Assembly (NCBI GenBank): GCA_945875045.1
Contig: CAMCIX010000094.1
Coordinates: 1 to 6,420, forward strand
DNA from: an uncultured Clostridia bacterium
GTDB taxonomy: Bacteria > Bacillota > Clostridia > Oscillospirales > Acutalibacteraceae
Reading direction: 5' to 3'
DNA: 6,420 bases
Shown: in pieces, positions 1 to 5,993 of the stretch
Layout of the letters: the number at the start of each line of letters is the position of its first letter
Position numbering within the stretch: the stretch's first letter is position 1
Translations under genes and position numbers: made by a program
Notes under the pieces: generated by a model
Databases searched by the model: none
What the model was told of the DNA's origin: nothing
The model's input: the letters and a program-made list of their open reading frames with translations, nothing else

Positions 1-30
1 CTTGGGCTCGGAGTTGTGTATAAGAGACAG
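1..30. other. Residual Nextera (Tn5) sequencing adapter at contig end
   Basis: These bases are synthetic, not genomic. Bases 12-30 read AGTTGTGTATAAGAGACAG, which is the 19-base Tn5 mosaic end with one mismatch, and bases 1-11 read CTTGGGCTCGG, which matches the read-2 part of the Illumina Nextera adapter with one mismatch. The alignment is 28 of 30, recalled from the published adapter sequence. The mosaic end stops exactly at base 30, so genomic sequence starts at 31. On the minus strand the adapter has no stop codon in the pgeF frame and adds the false peptide LSLIHNSEPK, similar to the LSLIHISEP tails found on contaminated database proteins. The two mismatches may explain why adapter trimming missed it. 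Confidence 0.96.
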
Positions 31-798
31 GTGTGAGTGAAGCTCGATATGATTACAGCAGGTGCAAAGGTCGGCTACGTCGATATTATCGGGGTTTATA
101 CCTGAGTTTACAAGAATCTGCCTGTTAGCCTCTTTAAGGTCTAACATATATTTTCCGTTTTCCTTAGGGAAAACTATTCTTTTTAGTTCTAAATAAGTTA
201 TTTTCTTAAATTCGTCAATAACGGGGTCGTCGACCTCGTAACAGCAAACACCGATTGAGGGACCTATGGCGGCTATTATATCCTCCGCATTACAGCCGTA
301 TTCATTTATCATTTTTTCGACAGTCACGCGCCCTATTTCCTTAACCGTGCCGCGCCAGCCCGCGTGGGAGGTTGCGATTACCTTTTTTGTCGGGTCGCAG
401 AAAAGAAGGGGAGTGCAGTCGGCGTACTGTGTGACGAGGGCAACCCCCTTACGGTCGGTAATCAGACCGTCCACGTCGGTAAAGGAATCCTTGAAAATAC
501 CCGTGCCGCGGTCGCTTTCGGTAACCTCTTTAACATTGTTTGTGTGGGTCTGACGGCTTAAAACAAGGTGATTTATATCAATTCCCACACAGCCGCAGAG
601 CCGCTTGTAGTTTTCAAGCACGTTTTCGCGATTGTCGCCGCCTGTAAGGCTTAAATTCATTGAAGAATACTGCCCCGTGCTTACGCCGCCTAAACGTGTT
701 GAAAACAAATGGCGCACTGCGCCGCATTTTTCAAGTTTCGGAAAGGTGATGTAGGTTACGCCGTTCTTTTGGTTAATATGTAATGAATTGTCGGTCAT
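31..798 (-). CDS. pgeF: PgeF/YfiH family protein (LACC1-like), 3' end missing
   Basis: This is a member of the YfiH family, once called polyphenol oxidase or laccase domain proteins. Characterised members act on purine nucleosides (phosphorylase or deaminase activity), and the E. coli protein is called peptidoglycan editing factor. The gene gives 256 residues before the adapter junction; the family is usually about 240-280, so only a short C-terminal tail is lost. Visible motifs are FSTRLGGVS (32-40), SRQTHTNNV (81-89) with the metal-ligand candidate H85, DVDGLIT (108-114), YADCTPLLF (125-133) with C128, SHAGWRG (144-150) with H145, IGPSIGVCCYEV (178-189) and DLCTCCNHIELHSH at the cut end, which normally leads into an SHRRDG-like ending. 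The H-C-H metal set is intact. The ATG at 798 has AAAGGAG (806-812) seven bases upstream. It overlaps the end of the preceding phosphatase gene by 26 bases, which suggests co-translation. The cellular role here is inferred from the family only. Confidence 0.93.
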
Positions 799-1513
799 CC
801 TGAGACTCCTTTATCTGTTCAAGCAATAAACGGGAATTGCGAATAAAACCGCTTGCATATTTTGAGCCCAAATGCTCTGAAATATAGGTCAGCGCCTGTC
901 TCATCACGGGCGGTCTTTTGTTGGGTGAGTGAGCGTCGGTTCCGATAAAATTTATATAACCGTTTTCGGTAAGCTTTTCGGCGGTTTTTGATAGGCTTTT
1001 AATAAAAAAAGAGGAGGCGTTAACCTGAGCGAGTATATTTTCTTTTTTGGTAAACGCTAATAGCTTTTTATAGTTAGGAGATTTATAATATCTCTCAAGA
1101 TGGGCTATAATAGGCGTAATTCCCAAATTATTACGGAGCTTGTAAATGTCTGAAAAAAGACTGTCGGTTATGCATCTGTCGGTAAGCTCAAGAAGAAGAT
1201 AGGAAGAGCCGTTAAGGCAAAATTCCCTTACCGTTTCGGTTGAGCCGATACCGCGGTAATAAAGGACCTCGCTTCCGAGCATTATTTTGGGAAGCCCCTT
1301 TCCTTTTGTCACCGAAGTAAGGGAATTAAAGGCGGCTTGGGTACGCGCCTTAAAATCCTCAAGATTGTCCGAATCGGCATAAAAATGCGGGGTGGCGATT
1401 ACATCGGTAATGCCGTCCGCCTTCATTTGATTAAGTATTTCGAGGGATTCGTCAAGGCTTTTTGCGCCGTCGTCTACACTCGGCAAAATATGTGAATGAA
1501 TATCGAGTAAAAT
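773..1513 (-). CDS. CpsB/YwqE-like PHP-family phosphatase, probable ATT start
   Basis: This is a PHP-fold metal-dependent phosphatase of the CpsB/CapC/YwqE family. Studied members use manganese to remove phosphate from tyrosines, often on the BY-kinase that controls capsule or exopolysaccharide synthesis. Numbered from the ATT at 1513 (246 residues; family about 240-260), the metal and active-site set is complete: H6 and H8 (DIHSH), D14-D15-G16, H43 (ATPHFY), E82 (GSEVLYY), E109 (LLLEL), H138 (IIAHLERY), and D193 and H195 (GTDAH) followed by R200-P201-P202. The frame is open back to a TAA but has no ATG, GTG or TTG before the internal TTG at 1486; starting there would remove DIHSH and ruin the site. 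ATT is preceded by GGGAGGG at suitable spacing and gives MLLDIHSHILP, like family N-termini. There is no capsule gene, kinase or polymerase beside it in this window, so its substrate is open; other PHP phosphoesterase roles are possible. A base error in an original ATG is the main alternative to the ATT start. Confidence 0.9.
   Translation of the reverse strand: MLLDIHSHILPSVDDGAKSLDESLEILNQMKADGITDVIATPHFYADSDNLEDFKARTQAAFNSLTSVTKGKGLPKIMLGSEVLYYRGIGSTETVREFCLNGSSYLLLELTDRCITDSLFSDIYKLRNNLGITPIIAHLERYYKSPNYKKLLAFTKKENILAQVNASSFFIKSLSKTAEKLTENGYINFIGTDAHSPNKRPPVMRQALTYISEHLGSKYASGFIRNSRLLLEQIKESQDDRQFITY
806..812 (-). promoter_or_regulatory. Ribosome binding site fixing the pgeF start
   Basis: Read on the minus strand this is AAAGGAG, seven bases before the ATG at 798. 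It lies inside the coding sequence of the phosphatase gene, and it supports this start although it makes the two genes overlap by 26 bases. Confidence 0.8.
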
Positions 1514-1519
1514 GTAAAA

Positions 1520-1526
1520 CCCTCCC
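1520..1526 (-). promoter_or_regulatory. Strong Shine-Dalgarno ahead of the ATT start
   Basis: Read on the minus strand this is GGGAGGG, followed by TTTTAC and then ATT. The GGAGG core sits seven bases from the ATT at 1513, a near-ideal distance. No ATG, GTG or TTG in the right frame lies close to it, so it is the main evidence that translation starts at ATT. Confidence 0.75.
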
Positions 1527-1543
1527 GTAAGGAAATGAAAATG

Positions 1544-1561
1544 ACCTTTCGCGTCAAAGGT
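1544..1561 (-). repeat. Inverted repeat in the 5' leader of the phosphatase mRNA
   Basis: On the minus strand the sequence is ACCTTT-GACGCG-AAAGGT, a perfect 6-base stem with a 6-base loop, starting about eight bases after the predicted transcription start. It has only two G-C pairs and no proper run of T after it, so it is too weak for an intrinsic terminator. It could be a small leader hairpin, an operator just downstream of the promoter, or chance. Confidence 0.4.
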
Positions 1562-1575
1562 AACATAACAATTAT

Positions 1576-1604
1576 ATTATAGCGTATATCAGCCGCTTTG
1601 ACAA
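1576..1604 (-). promoter_or_regulatory. Near-consensus sigma-A promoter for the phosphatase-pgeF unit
   Basis: On the minus strand there is TTGTCA at 1604-1599 (5 of 6 to consensus TTGACA), a 17-base spacer and a perfect TATAAT at 1581-1576. A second TATAAT overlaps it at 1576-1571. The predicted transcription start is near 1569, leaving a leader of about 56 bases before the ATT. The -35 box lies within the last codons of the isomerase gene, so it can raise expression of the two downstream genes independently of the long operon. Confidence 0.8.
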
Positions 1605-2377
1605 CCGTAATTTTTTACCTTGTCAAATGCTCTGTAAATATCCTCATAGGTATTATAGCAGTCCCTGTAAACCTCTACAATAGCAGAACCGTCAAAGCCT
1701 TTTTCCTTAATAACCGAAAAGAATTTGCCGAAATCAAAGCCGCCGTCCCCTGGGAGCAGGCAATCCGAGGAAATGCTGTGGTCGCTTATATGATAGTGCT
1801 TTATATTATCGGAAAATTCCTCGATAAGGTCATAGGGGTCGTAGCCGCAGCGGAGCGATTGCTTTAAATCAATGCAAAGAGATGCGTCCGAGCCTAAAAT
1901 TTCCTTCATAGACCGCAGAAATTCAACTTCTCCCGCGCGAAAACGGACGACGTTTTCCTGCAAAATATCAACCCCGTTTTGTAGGGTGATTTCCTTTAGC
2001 CGCATATAGCGCTCACAGTATTCCTCGTCGGACAATATGCCGTTTGGCTTACCGCCGTGCATTATAATGTATTTTGCTCCTAACTGTGCCGCAATTTCGG
2101 AATAGCGGCGGTACTGCTCCTCAGCCTCAATATACCTGCGCTCGTAATTAGAAAAAATCATAAAGGATTCCGCAAGCGACATAGTCGGGTGTACCGAGGC
2201 GACGGTTATGCCGTATTCACTCTTAATATCAAGGAGCATATCGACAAAGCTTTGCTTTAACTCGCTTAAGGCGTTAAAAAATATTTCGGTGTGCCTGATT
2301 CCCGCTTTTCCGAGATTTTCCAGCGAAACCTCGGTCTCAAGCGGATAAAAGCAGGAGGTTGATACTCCGATTTTCAT
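1589..2377 (-). CDS. Sugar phosphate isomerase/epimerase-like TIM-barrel protein
   Basis: This 262-residue protein belongs to the xylose isomerase-like TIM-barrel superfamily (AP endonuclease family 2 fold). Such enzymes move protons between carbons of sugars or inositols using one divalent metal; the true substrate cannot be read from sequence. The barrel begins at MKIGVSTSCF, with E31 (HTEIFF) after the first strands, H63 (SVHPTM), H107 (IIMHGGKP), and a likely metal set E141 (LQENV), D170 (CIDLKQS), H196 (HYHISDH) and E235 (IVEVYRD). PGDGGFDF (209-216) is the usual glycine-rich loop before the last helices. All expected ligands are present, so it should be active. The ATG at 2377 has AAAGGA eight bases upstream and lies 22 bases after the rqcH stop, so it is probably the last gene of the long operon. 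An endonuclease IV role is unlikely because the extra zinc ligands of Nfo are not evident. Confidence 0.87.
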   Translation of the reverse strand: MKIGVSTSCFYPLETEVSLENLGKAGIRHTEIFFNALSELKQSFVDMLLDIKSEYGITVASVHPTMSLAESFMIFSNYERRYIEAEEQYRRYSEIAAQLGAKYIIMHGGKPNGILSDEEYCERYMRLKEITLQNGVDILQENVVRFRAGEVEFLRSMKEILGSDASLCIDLKQSLRCGYDPYDLIEEFSDNIKHYHISDHSISSDCLLPGDGGFDFGKFFSVIKEKGFDGSAIVEVYRDCYNTYEDIYRAFDKVKNYGCQSG

Positions 2378-2399
2378 ACGCGTTATCCTTTCATTAATA

Positions 2400-4085
2400 T
2401 TATTCGGGCAGGGAGGGCGTGACGAAGACGGTTTTGTTGGTCGTATATATCACCATTCCGGGCTTTGCGCCGTTAGGCTTTTTAACGTATTTGACGGGCG
2501 TGTAGTCAACCGGAACCTGAGAGGACTTCGCCGCCTTTGAGTTAGCGGCGGCAAGGGCGGCGGCCTTTAAAACCGTTTCGTCCGAAACTGGACCGCCCTT
2601 ACACATCACTATTACGTGGGAGCCGGGGATATTCTTAACGTGGAACCACAAATCGTTCTTTGCGGCAAGCACGGTGGTTAGATAATCGTTCTGGCGGTTG
2701 TTCTTGCCCACAAGTATTTTATACCCCTCGTCGGATACATATTCCTTAAGCTTTGGCGCGGCGGCAGTCTTTTTTTTGCGGCTGTCGGTTCGCTTTATAT
2801 ATCCCGCAAGGCTTAGTTCCTCGCGTATCTCGGCGATTTCGGCAAGGGTTTCGCTTCTTGCGATACTGTCAAGCACCGAGTCAAAGTAAACAAGCTCCTC
2901 CTTGTCCTTAACCGTAAGGGCGGTGAGGGTCTGCTCGGCGGTGTAGGTCTTTTTGTAGTCCTTAAAATACTTCGCCGCGTTGTTTTGCGGGGAAAGGGCG
3001 GGGTTTAAGGGAATCCTTATCGGCTTCATTTCATCGTAATAATTCTCCACCTCCGCAAAGGAGGCGCCGTTTTCAATTCGGTATAAATTTGCCTTTATAA
3101 GCTCGCCGTAAATTCTTAAATGCTCGCGGTTTTCGCATTTTTTAAGGTCGTTTAAGCGAATAGCAAGCTTTTTTTCGGTGCGCGCGCGCAAATTGTTTAT
3201 AAGCTTAATAATGTCCGCCGCCGCTTTTTTTATCCGCTCGGAGCTTTCCTTTGCGGTGTAAAATGCGTCTAAAAGGTACGAAAAGCTGTCAAAGCCTTTT
3301 TTTATAAATTCACCGCCATACTGCGAAATATCGGTATAGGAAAAATCGTAGGGGGTGCCGTCCTGCCTTAAAAGCAAGAGGGGAGAGCCGCCGTTTTTAA
3401 GGTCTGACAGTATATTATTAAGGGCGGAATCAAGACTGCCGCTAAGCTCCGATTTAAAACATACCTCCCTGCAAACAAGGGGCGAAAAGCCGTCAAGGGA
3501 GTTAAGCAGAGCTTTTGCAGTATCTCCGCCCTGTAGCTTAACCGCCGCGCATATCTCGTTTATCCCCGCCTCCAGAGGATTAAGCTTGCTTTGGTTGGCG
3601 GGGTATTCGTACTCTGCGCCGGGTAAGAGCAGTCGGTCGGCGGTTTCGGGGTCGCTTCGGCGAAGACAGTCTATTATCCTGCCGTCCGCTCCGACAAGGA
3701 GAAGGTTGGTTTTATTTCCTAATAATTCTACAATAAGGCGAATTTCCGAAATATCGCCCATTTCGTTTGTATAGGAAAAGGTAAGCACCGCTAAACGTTC
3801 AAGACGTGGCTGGGTAACCCTTATAAGCCGTGCGGCCGATAGGTATTTTCTGATAAGCATACAGAACATAGGCGGAACTGCGGGATTTTCGTACTTATTA
3901 TCGGTAAACTGAATACGCGCCGCGCCCGCCTTTAAAGAGATTAAAAGCCTTTTAGCAAAGCTTTTTTTGCGTAGCAATAAAACCAGCTCGTCCTTGGATG
4001 GCTGGTATATTTTGTCAACGTGAGAGTCGACCGCAGTATTAAGCTCGTCTATTATCAGGTGAAGAAATCCGCCGTCAAATGCCAT
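2400..4085 (-). CDS. rqcH: RqcH, NFACT-family ribosome quality control protein
   Basis: RqcH binds 50S subunits blocked by an unfinished peptidyl-tRNA and recruits alanyl-tRNA to add a C-terminal alanine tail, marking the chain for proteolysis. The gene encodes 561 residues, within the usual 550-590. Domains in order: NFACT-N from MAFDGGFLHLIIDEL to about 160 with VELLGNKTN at 119-127; a helix-hairpin-helix region about 165-260; a long charged helical, coiled-coil-like middle about 270-440; and NFACT-R about 445-556 with NDLWFHVKNIPGSHV (477-491). The NFACT-N residue pair known to be essential in Bacillus subtilis (D97-R98) appears here as E96-R97, a conservative change. Older names are FbpA or fibronectin-binding protein, which are misleading for this cytosolic protein. 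The start fits the family MAxDG pattern, yet AAGGA lies about 17 bases upstream, too far for a good site, and the trmK stop is only six bases before, so translation is probably coupled to trmK. Confidence 0.95.
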   Translation of the reverse strand: MAFDGGFLHLIIDELNTAVDSHVDKIYQPSKDELVLLLRKKSFAKRLLISLKAGAARIQFTDNKYENPAVPPMFCMLIRKYLSAARLIRVTQPRLERLAVLTFSYTNEMGDISEIRLIVELLGNKTNLLLVGADGRIIDCLRRSDPETADRLLLPGAEYEYPANQSKLNPLEAGINEICAAVKLQGGDTAKALLNSLDGFSPLVCREVCFKSELSGSLDSALNNILSDLKNGGSPLLLLRQDGTPYDFSYTDISQYGGEFIKKGFDSFSYLLDAFYTAKESSERIKKAAADIIKLINNLRARTEKKLAIRLNDLKKCENREHLRIYGELIKANLYRIENGASFAEVENYYDEMKPIRIPLNPALSPQNNAAKYFKDYKKTYTAEQTLTALTVKDKEELVYFDSVLDSIARSETLAEIAEIREELSLAGYIKRTDSRKKKTAAAPKLKEYVSDEGYKILVGKNNRQNDYLTTVLAAKNDLWFHVKNIPGSHVIVMCKGGPVSDETVLKAAALAAANSKAAKSSQVPVDYTPVKYVKKPNGAKPGMVIYTTNKTVFVTPSLPE

Positions 4086-4091
4086 TTGATT

Positions 4092-4775
4092 TTACCGCTT
4101 TTCCTTTATAAGATTGCCGATACTATCGGCAAGATTTTTATAATAAAGATATTCTTCCCGCTTATCATCAAGTTTTTCGAGGGCGTCGGCACAGTTCTTA
4201 AGCCTTGTATATTGCTTTTTTATGTATAAAAAGCCGTCGGGCGTTTTGGGGTCAAGCTTGCCGATATAATAATACCAATCGGGGTTTTTTAAGGTTATCC
4301 CCGTAAAGCGAGCCGTTATAATCGAATAAAGCTTGCCGTTATCTTTGAGCGGGGTTTCGGATTCTGTTTCAAAGCCGCTTTCGCACAAATAACGCCTTAA
4401 CGCCTCGGGCGAGGTGGTGGGCTGTAAAATAAGCAGGGGAGATGGATGTTCCTTTAAAAGGTCGGCACGGGCGATTATACCCGAGATGACCTCGCCGCCT
4501 ATTCCCGAAATAATTATTACGTCCGCCTCGTCCTTTTTTACGGCTGAAAGCCCGTCACAAAGCCGTAATTCTATTCCCGTAACCCTTGAAGACTCGACAT
4601 TTTTCTTGGCATTTTCAAGGGGCAGGGGACGAAGGTCGGTTGCGATTACCCTTGAGGCTATTTTTTCAGAAATCAAATAAATCGGGAGCCGTGCGTGGTC
4701 CGTACCAACGTCGCAAACCCTTGCACCTTTCGGCACAAGGGCGGCAATGGTTTTAAGTCTTAGGCTCAGCGCCAT
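4092..4775 (-). CDS. trmK: TrmK, tRNA (adenine-22-N1)-methyltransferase
   Basis: TrmK transfers a methyl group from S-adenosylmethionine to N1 of adenine 22 in the D-loop region of certain bacterial tRNAs (YqfN in B. subtilis). The 227-residue length matches the family. The Rossmann domain shows the SAM-binding motif CDVGTDHARLPIYL (21-34), ATDLRP (45-50) at the end of the second strand, CDGL (73-76), the family-specific IISGIGGEVI (88-97) and LILQPTTSPEALRRYL (115-130). The C-terminal part from about 165 is helical and charged, as expected for the tRNA-binding coiled coil. Its ATG shares one base with the stop of the upstream DUF1858 gene (TAATG) and no Shine-Dalgarno is visible, so it is probably translated by termination-reinitiation. 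In B. subtilis trmK sits next to yqfO (Nif3-like) downstream of sigA; here rqcH follows instead. Confidence 0.95.
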   Translation of the reverse strand: MALSLRLKTIAALVPKGARVCDVGTDHARLPIYLISEKIASRVIATDLRPLPLENAKKNVESSRVTGIELRLCDGLSAVKKDEADVIIISGIGGEVISGIIARADLLKEHPSPLLILQPTTSPEALRRYLCESGFETESETPLKDNGKLYSIITARFTGITLKNPDWYYYIGKLDPKTPDGFLYIKKQYTRLKNCADALEKLDDKREEYLYYKNLADSIGNLIKEKR

Positions 4776-4975
4776 TATTTGTTTTCAAAATGACGGTTGA
4801 GCTTTTCAATAAGCGCGTCGCAGTCGGTTCCGTGAACCTCGCAAGCCTGCTCGATGCTTTCACCGCGTGAAGCGGGACAGCCCAAGCAATGCATACCTAT
4901 TTCAAAAAAGTATTCGGCGGCGCTGCTGTCAATATCTAAAACCTCGCCTATAAGCATATCCTTTGTAATCTTCAT
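4775..4975 (-). CDS. DUF1858 domain protein with CxxC motif
   Basis: A 66-residue protein that fits the DUF1858 family, also described as a hybrid-cluster-protein-associated redox disulfide domain. Family features are visible: the N-terminal ITKDMLIGEVLDIDSSAAEYF (shown here in part as KDMLIGEVLD at 5-14), then GMHCLGCPASRGES (27-40) with the C30-x-x-C33 pair, and a short helical tail with C45 and C52. It has no signal peptide or membrane segment, so it is probably cytosolic. Function is unknown; a redox or metal-binding role is inferred from the cysteine pair. The start at 4975 is firm: AAAGGTGA lies six bases upstream. It follows yhaM by 35 bases and overlaps trmK by one base, so it is the entry point for trmK translation. 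It is a real gene despite its size. Confidence 0.88.
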   Translation of the reverse strand: MKITKDMLIGEVLDIDSSAAEYFFEIGMHCLGCPASRGESIEQACEVHGTDCDALIEKLNRHFENK

Positions 4976-4981
4976 TTTAAA

Positions 4982-4989
4982 TCACCTTT
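4982..4989 (-). promoter_or_regulatory. Ribosome binding site for the DUF1858-trmK-rqcH block
   Basis: On the minus strand AAAGGTGA lies six bases before the DUF1858 ATG at 4975. Neither trmK nor rqcH has a well-placed Shine-Dalgarno of its own, so this site may set ribosome loading for all three by coupling. Confidence 0.65.
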
Positions 4990-5010
4990 CTTTTTAATTC
5001 CTTTTTATTA

Positions 5011-5982
5011 TCAGAATAATTGGGTTTTTTTATTCAAATCGGTTCTTGTATGGTTGTAAAGCTTGCGGTTGTCCATCGCCCACACCCTTGCCGAAAAATC
5101 TTCGGCGGGGGCGGCGGATACCGCCTCGCGCATTTCGTAAATACGGGAATCCATAAGGTCAAGCTCGCTTAAAAGCTCGGCTTCAATAAACATAGGTCTT
5201 ACCGCCGCGCCGAACTCGGGCTCCCCGTGGTGGGAGAGCACCATATGCTCAAGCAGGGTGGCGGTTTTGGGGTTGATATTAAGCTTTTCGGCGTATTTAT
5301 CGATTACCATAGCCCCCATTGCGAGGTGACCTAAAAGATTGCCGTCTACCGAATAACCCGTCGCTATGCCGGTATCGGCTACCGTAAATTCCGAAAGCTT
5401 TGCAATATCGTGAAGTATTGCGCCCGAAATTAACAGCTCGCGGTCAACAAAGGGGTAAACCTTACAAACCCCCTCGGCAAGCCGAACAATCGAAAGGGTG
5501 TGGAGTAAAAGTCCTCCGCGCACCGCGTGGTGAAGCTTAAACGCCGCAGGCCAGTAAAGCAGGGCAAGCCGGTTGTCGTCAAGTATTGCTTTAACGATTT
5601 TCTTTAAATCGCCGTCCGAAAAGCCGTCGGCTATTCTGTAAAGCTCCTCAAACATCTGCTCGCCCGAATAGTCCGCGGACTTGACAAAATCCGAAACGTT
5701 AACCCCGTCCTCGGGAGTTACGGGTCTGATTTTTTCAACCTTAAGCTGATCCGCACCGTTATACTGAGTGATAAGCCCGCGAATTTTTACAAGGTCGTTA
5801 ACGCCGTACTCGCCGTGGGTCGCCTTGTTGTAGCGCCAGAGCTTGGCGTTAATCTCGCCCTCGGAGTCCGAAAGGGTCATATCGAGATATGTGTCCCCTT
5901 TGGAGGAGGTTTTTTTGTCTATGCTTTTTATAAGGCAGAAGCCGTCAACAAGACCGCTCCCGTCAATAGGAGTAAAATTCAT
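5011..5982 (-). CDS. yhaM: YhaM-family 3'-5' exoribonuclease
   Basis: YhaM is a manganese-dependent 3'-5' exonuclease of Bacillota that trims RNA ends, typically a few nucleotides from mRNAs. The 323-residue length fits (B. subtilis about 314). The N-terminal OB-fold covers about 10-90, with GDTYLDMTLSDSEGEINAKLW (key part DMTLSDSEGEI, 34-44) and VKIRGLITQYNG (65-76). The HD phosphohydrolase domain follows about 145-290: H151-H152, H161 (LLLHTLS), the H191-D192 pair in ILHDIAKLSEF (189-199), H219 (LLGHLAMG), H246, H251-H252 in LSHHGEPEFG (249-258) and D275 or D278 in ELDLMDSR. All expected metal ligands are present. The tail ends KKTQLF. The start at 5982 is supported by CGGAGAG (5987-5993); the gene begins 11 bases after the purA stop, so it is probably co-transcribed with purA. 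An alternative nucleotide phosphohydrolase role is less likely because of the OB plus HD layout. Confidence 0.94.
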   Translation of the reverse strand: MNFTPIDGSGLVDGFCLIKSIDKKTSSKGDTYLDMTLSDSEGEINAKLWRYNKATHGEYGVNDLVKIRGLITQYNGADQLKVEKIRPVTPEDGVNVSDFVKSADYSGEQMFEELYRIADGFSDGDLKKIVKAILDDNRLALLYWPAAFKLHHAVRGGLLLHTLSIVRLAEGVCKVYPFVDRELLISGAILHDIAKLSEFTVADTGIATGYSVDGNLLGHLAMGAMVIDKYAEKLNINPKTATLLEHMVLSHHGEPEFGAAVRPMFIEAELLSELDLMDSRIYEMREAVSAAPAEDFSARVWAMDNRKLYNHTRTDLNKKTQLF

Positions 5983-5993
5983 ATTGCTCTCCG

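Noticed and set aside
266..561. Two plus-strand reading frames opposite pgeF
   Set aside because: They are antisense shadows of the conserved pgeF motifs (SHAGWRG and ADCTPLL are on the minus strand) and have no ribosome binding site or family resemblance.
1544..1561. Intrinsic terminator for the upstream operon
   Set aside because: The stem has only two G-C pairs and is followed by T-rich sequence broken by C and A, not a clean T-run, and it lies downstream of a strong promoter, so it would block its own transcript.
1474..1566. A 30-codon minus-strand reading frame starting with ATG three bases after the predicted transcription start, overlapping the phosphatase start, possible leader peptide
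   Set aside because: It has no ribosome binding site, would be nearly leaderless, and its composition gives no regulatory signature such as a codon run; most of it is the overlapping phosphatase coding sequence in another frame.
3355..3774. 139-codon plus-strand reading frame opposite rqcH
   Set aside because: It is opposite a well-conserved NFACT gene, is rich in serine and arginine as antisense frames of such codons often are, and resembles no known protein.
5007..5037. Possible weak promoter before the DUF1858 gene: TTGAAT and GATAAT on the minus strand
   Set aside because: The spacer is 19 bases, both boxes deviate from consensus and the region is simply AT-rich at the end of yhaM. Without transcript data it is not distinguishable from chance.
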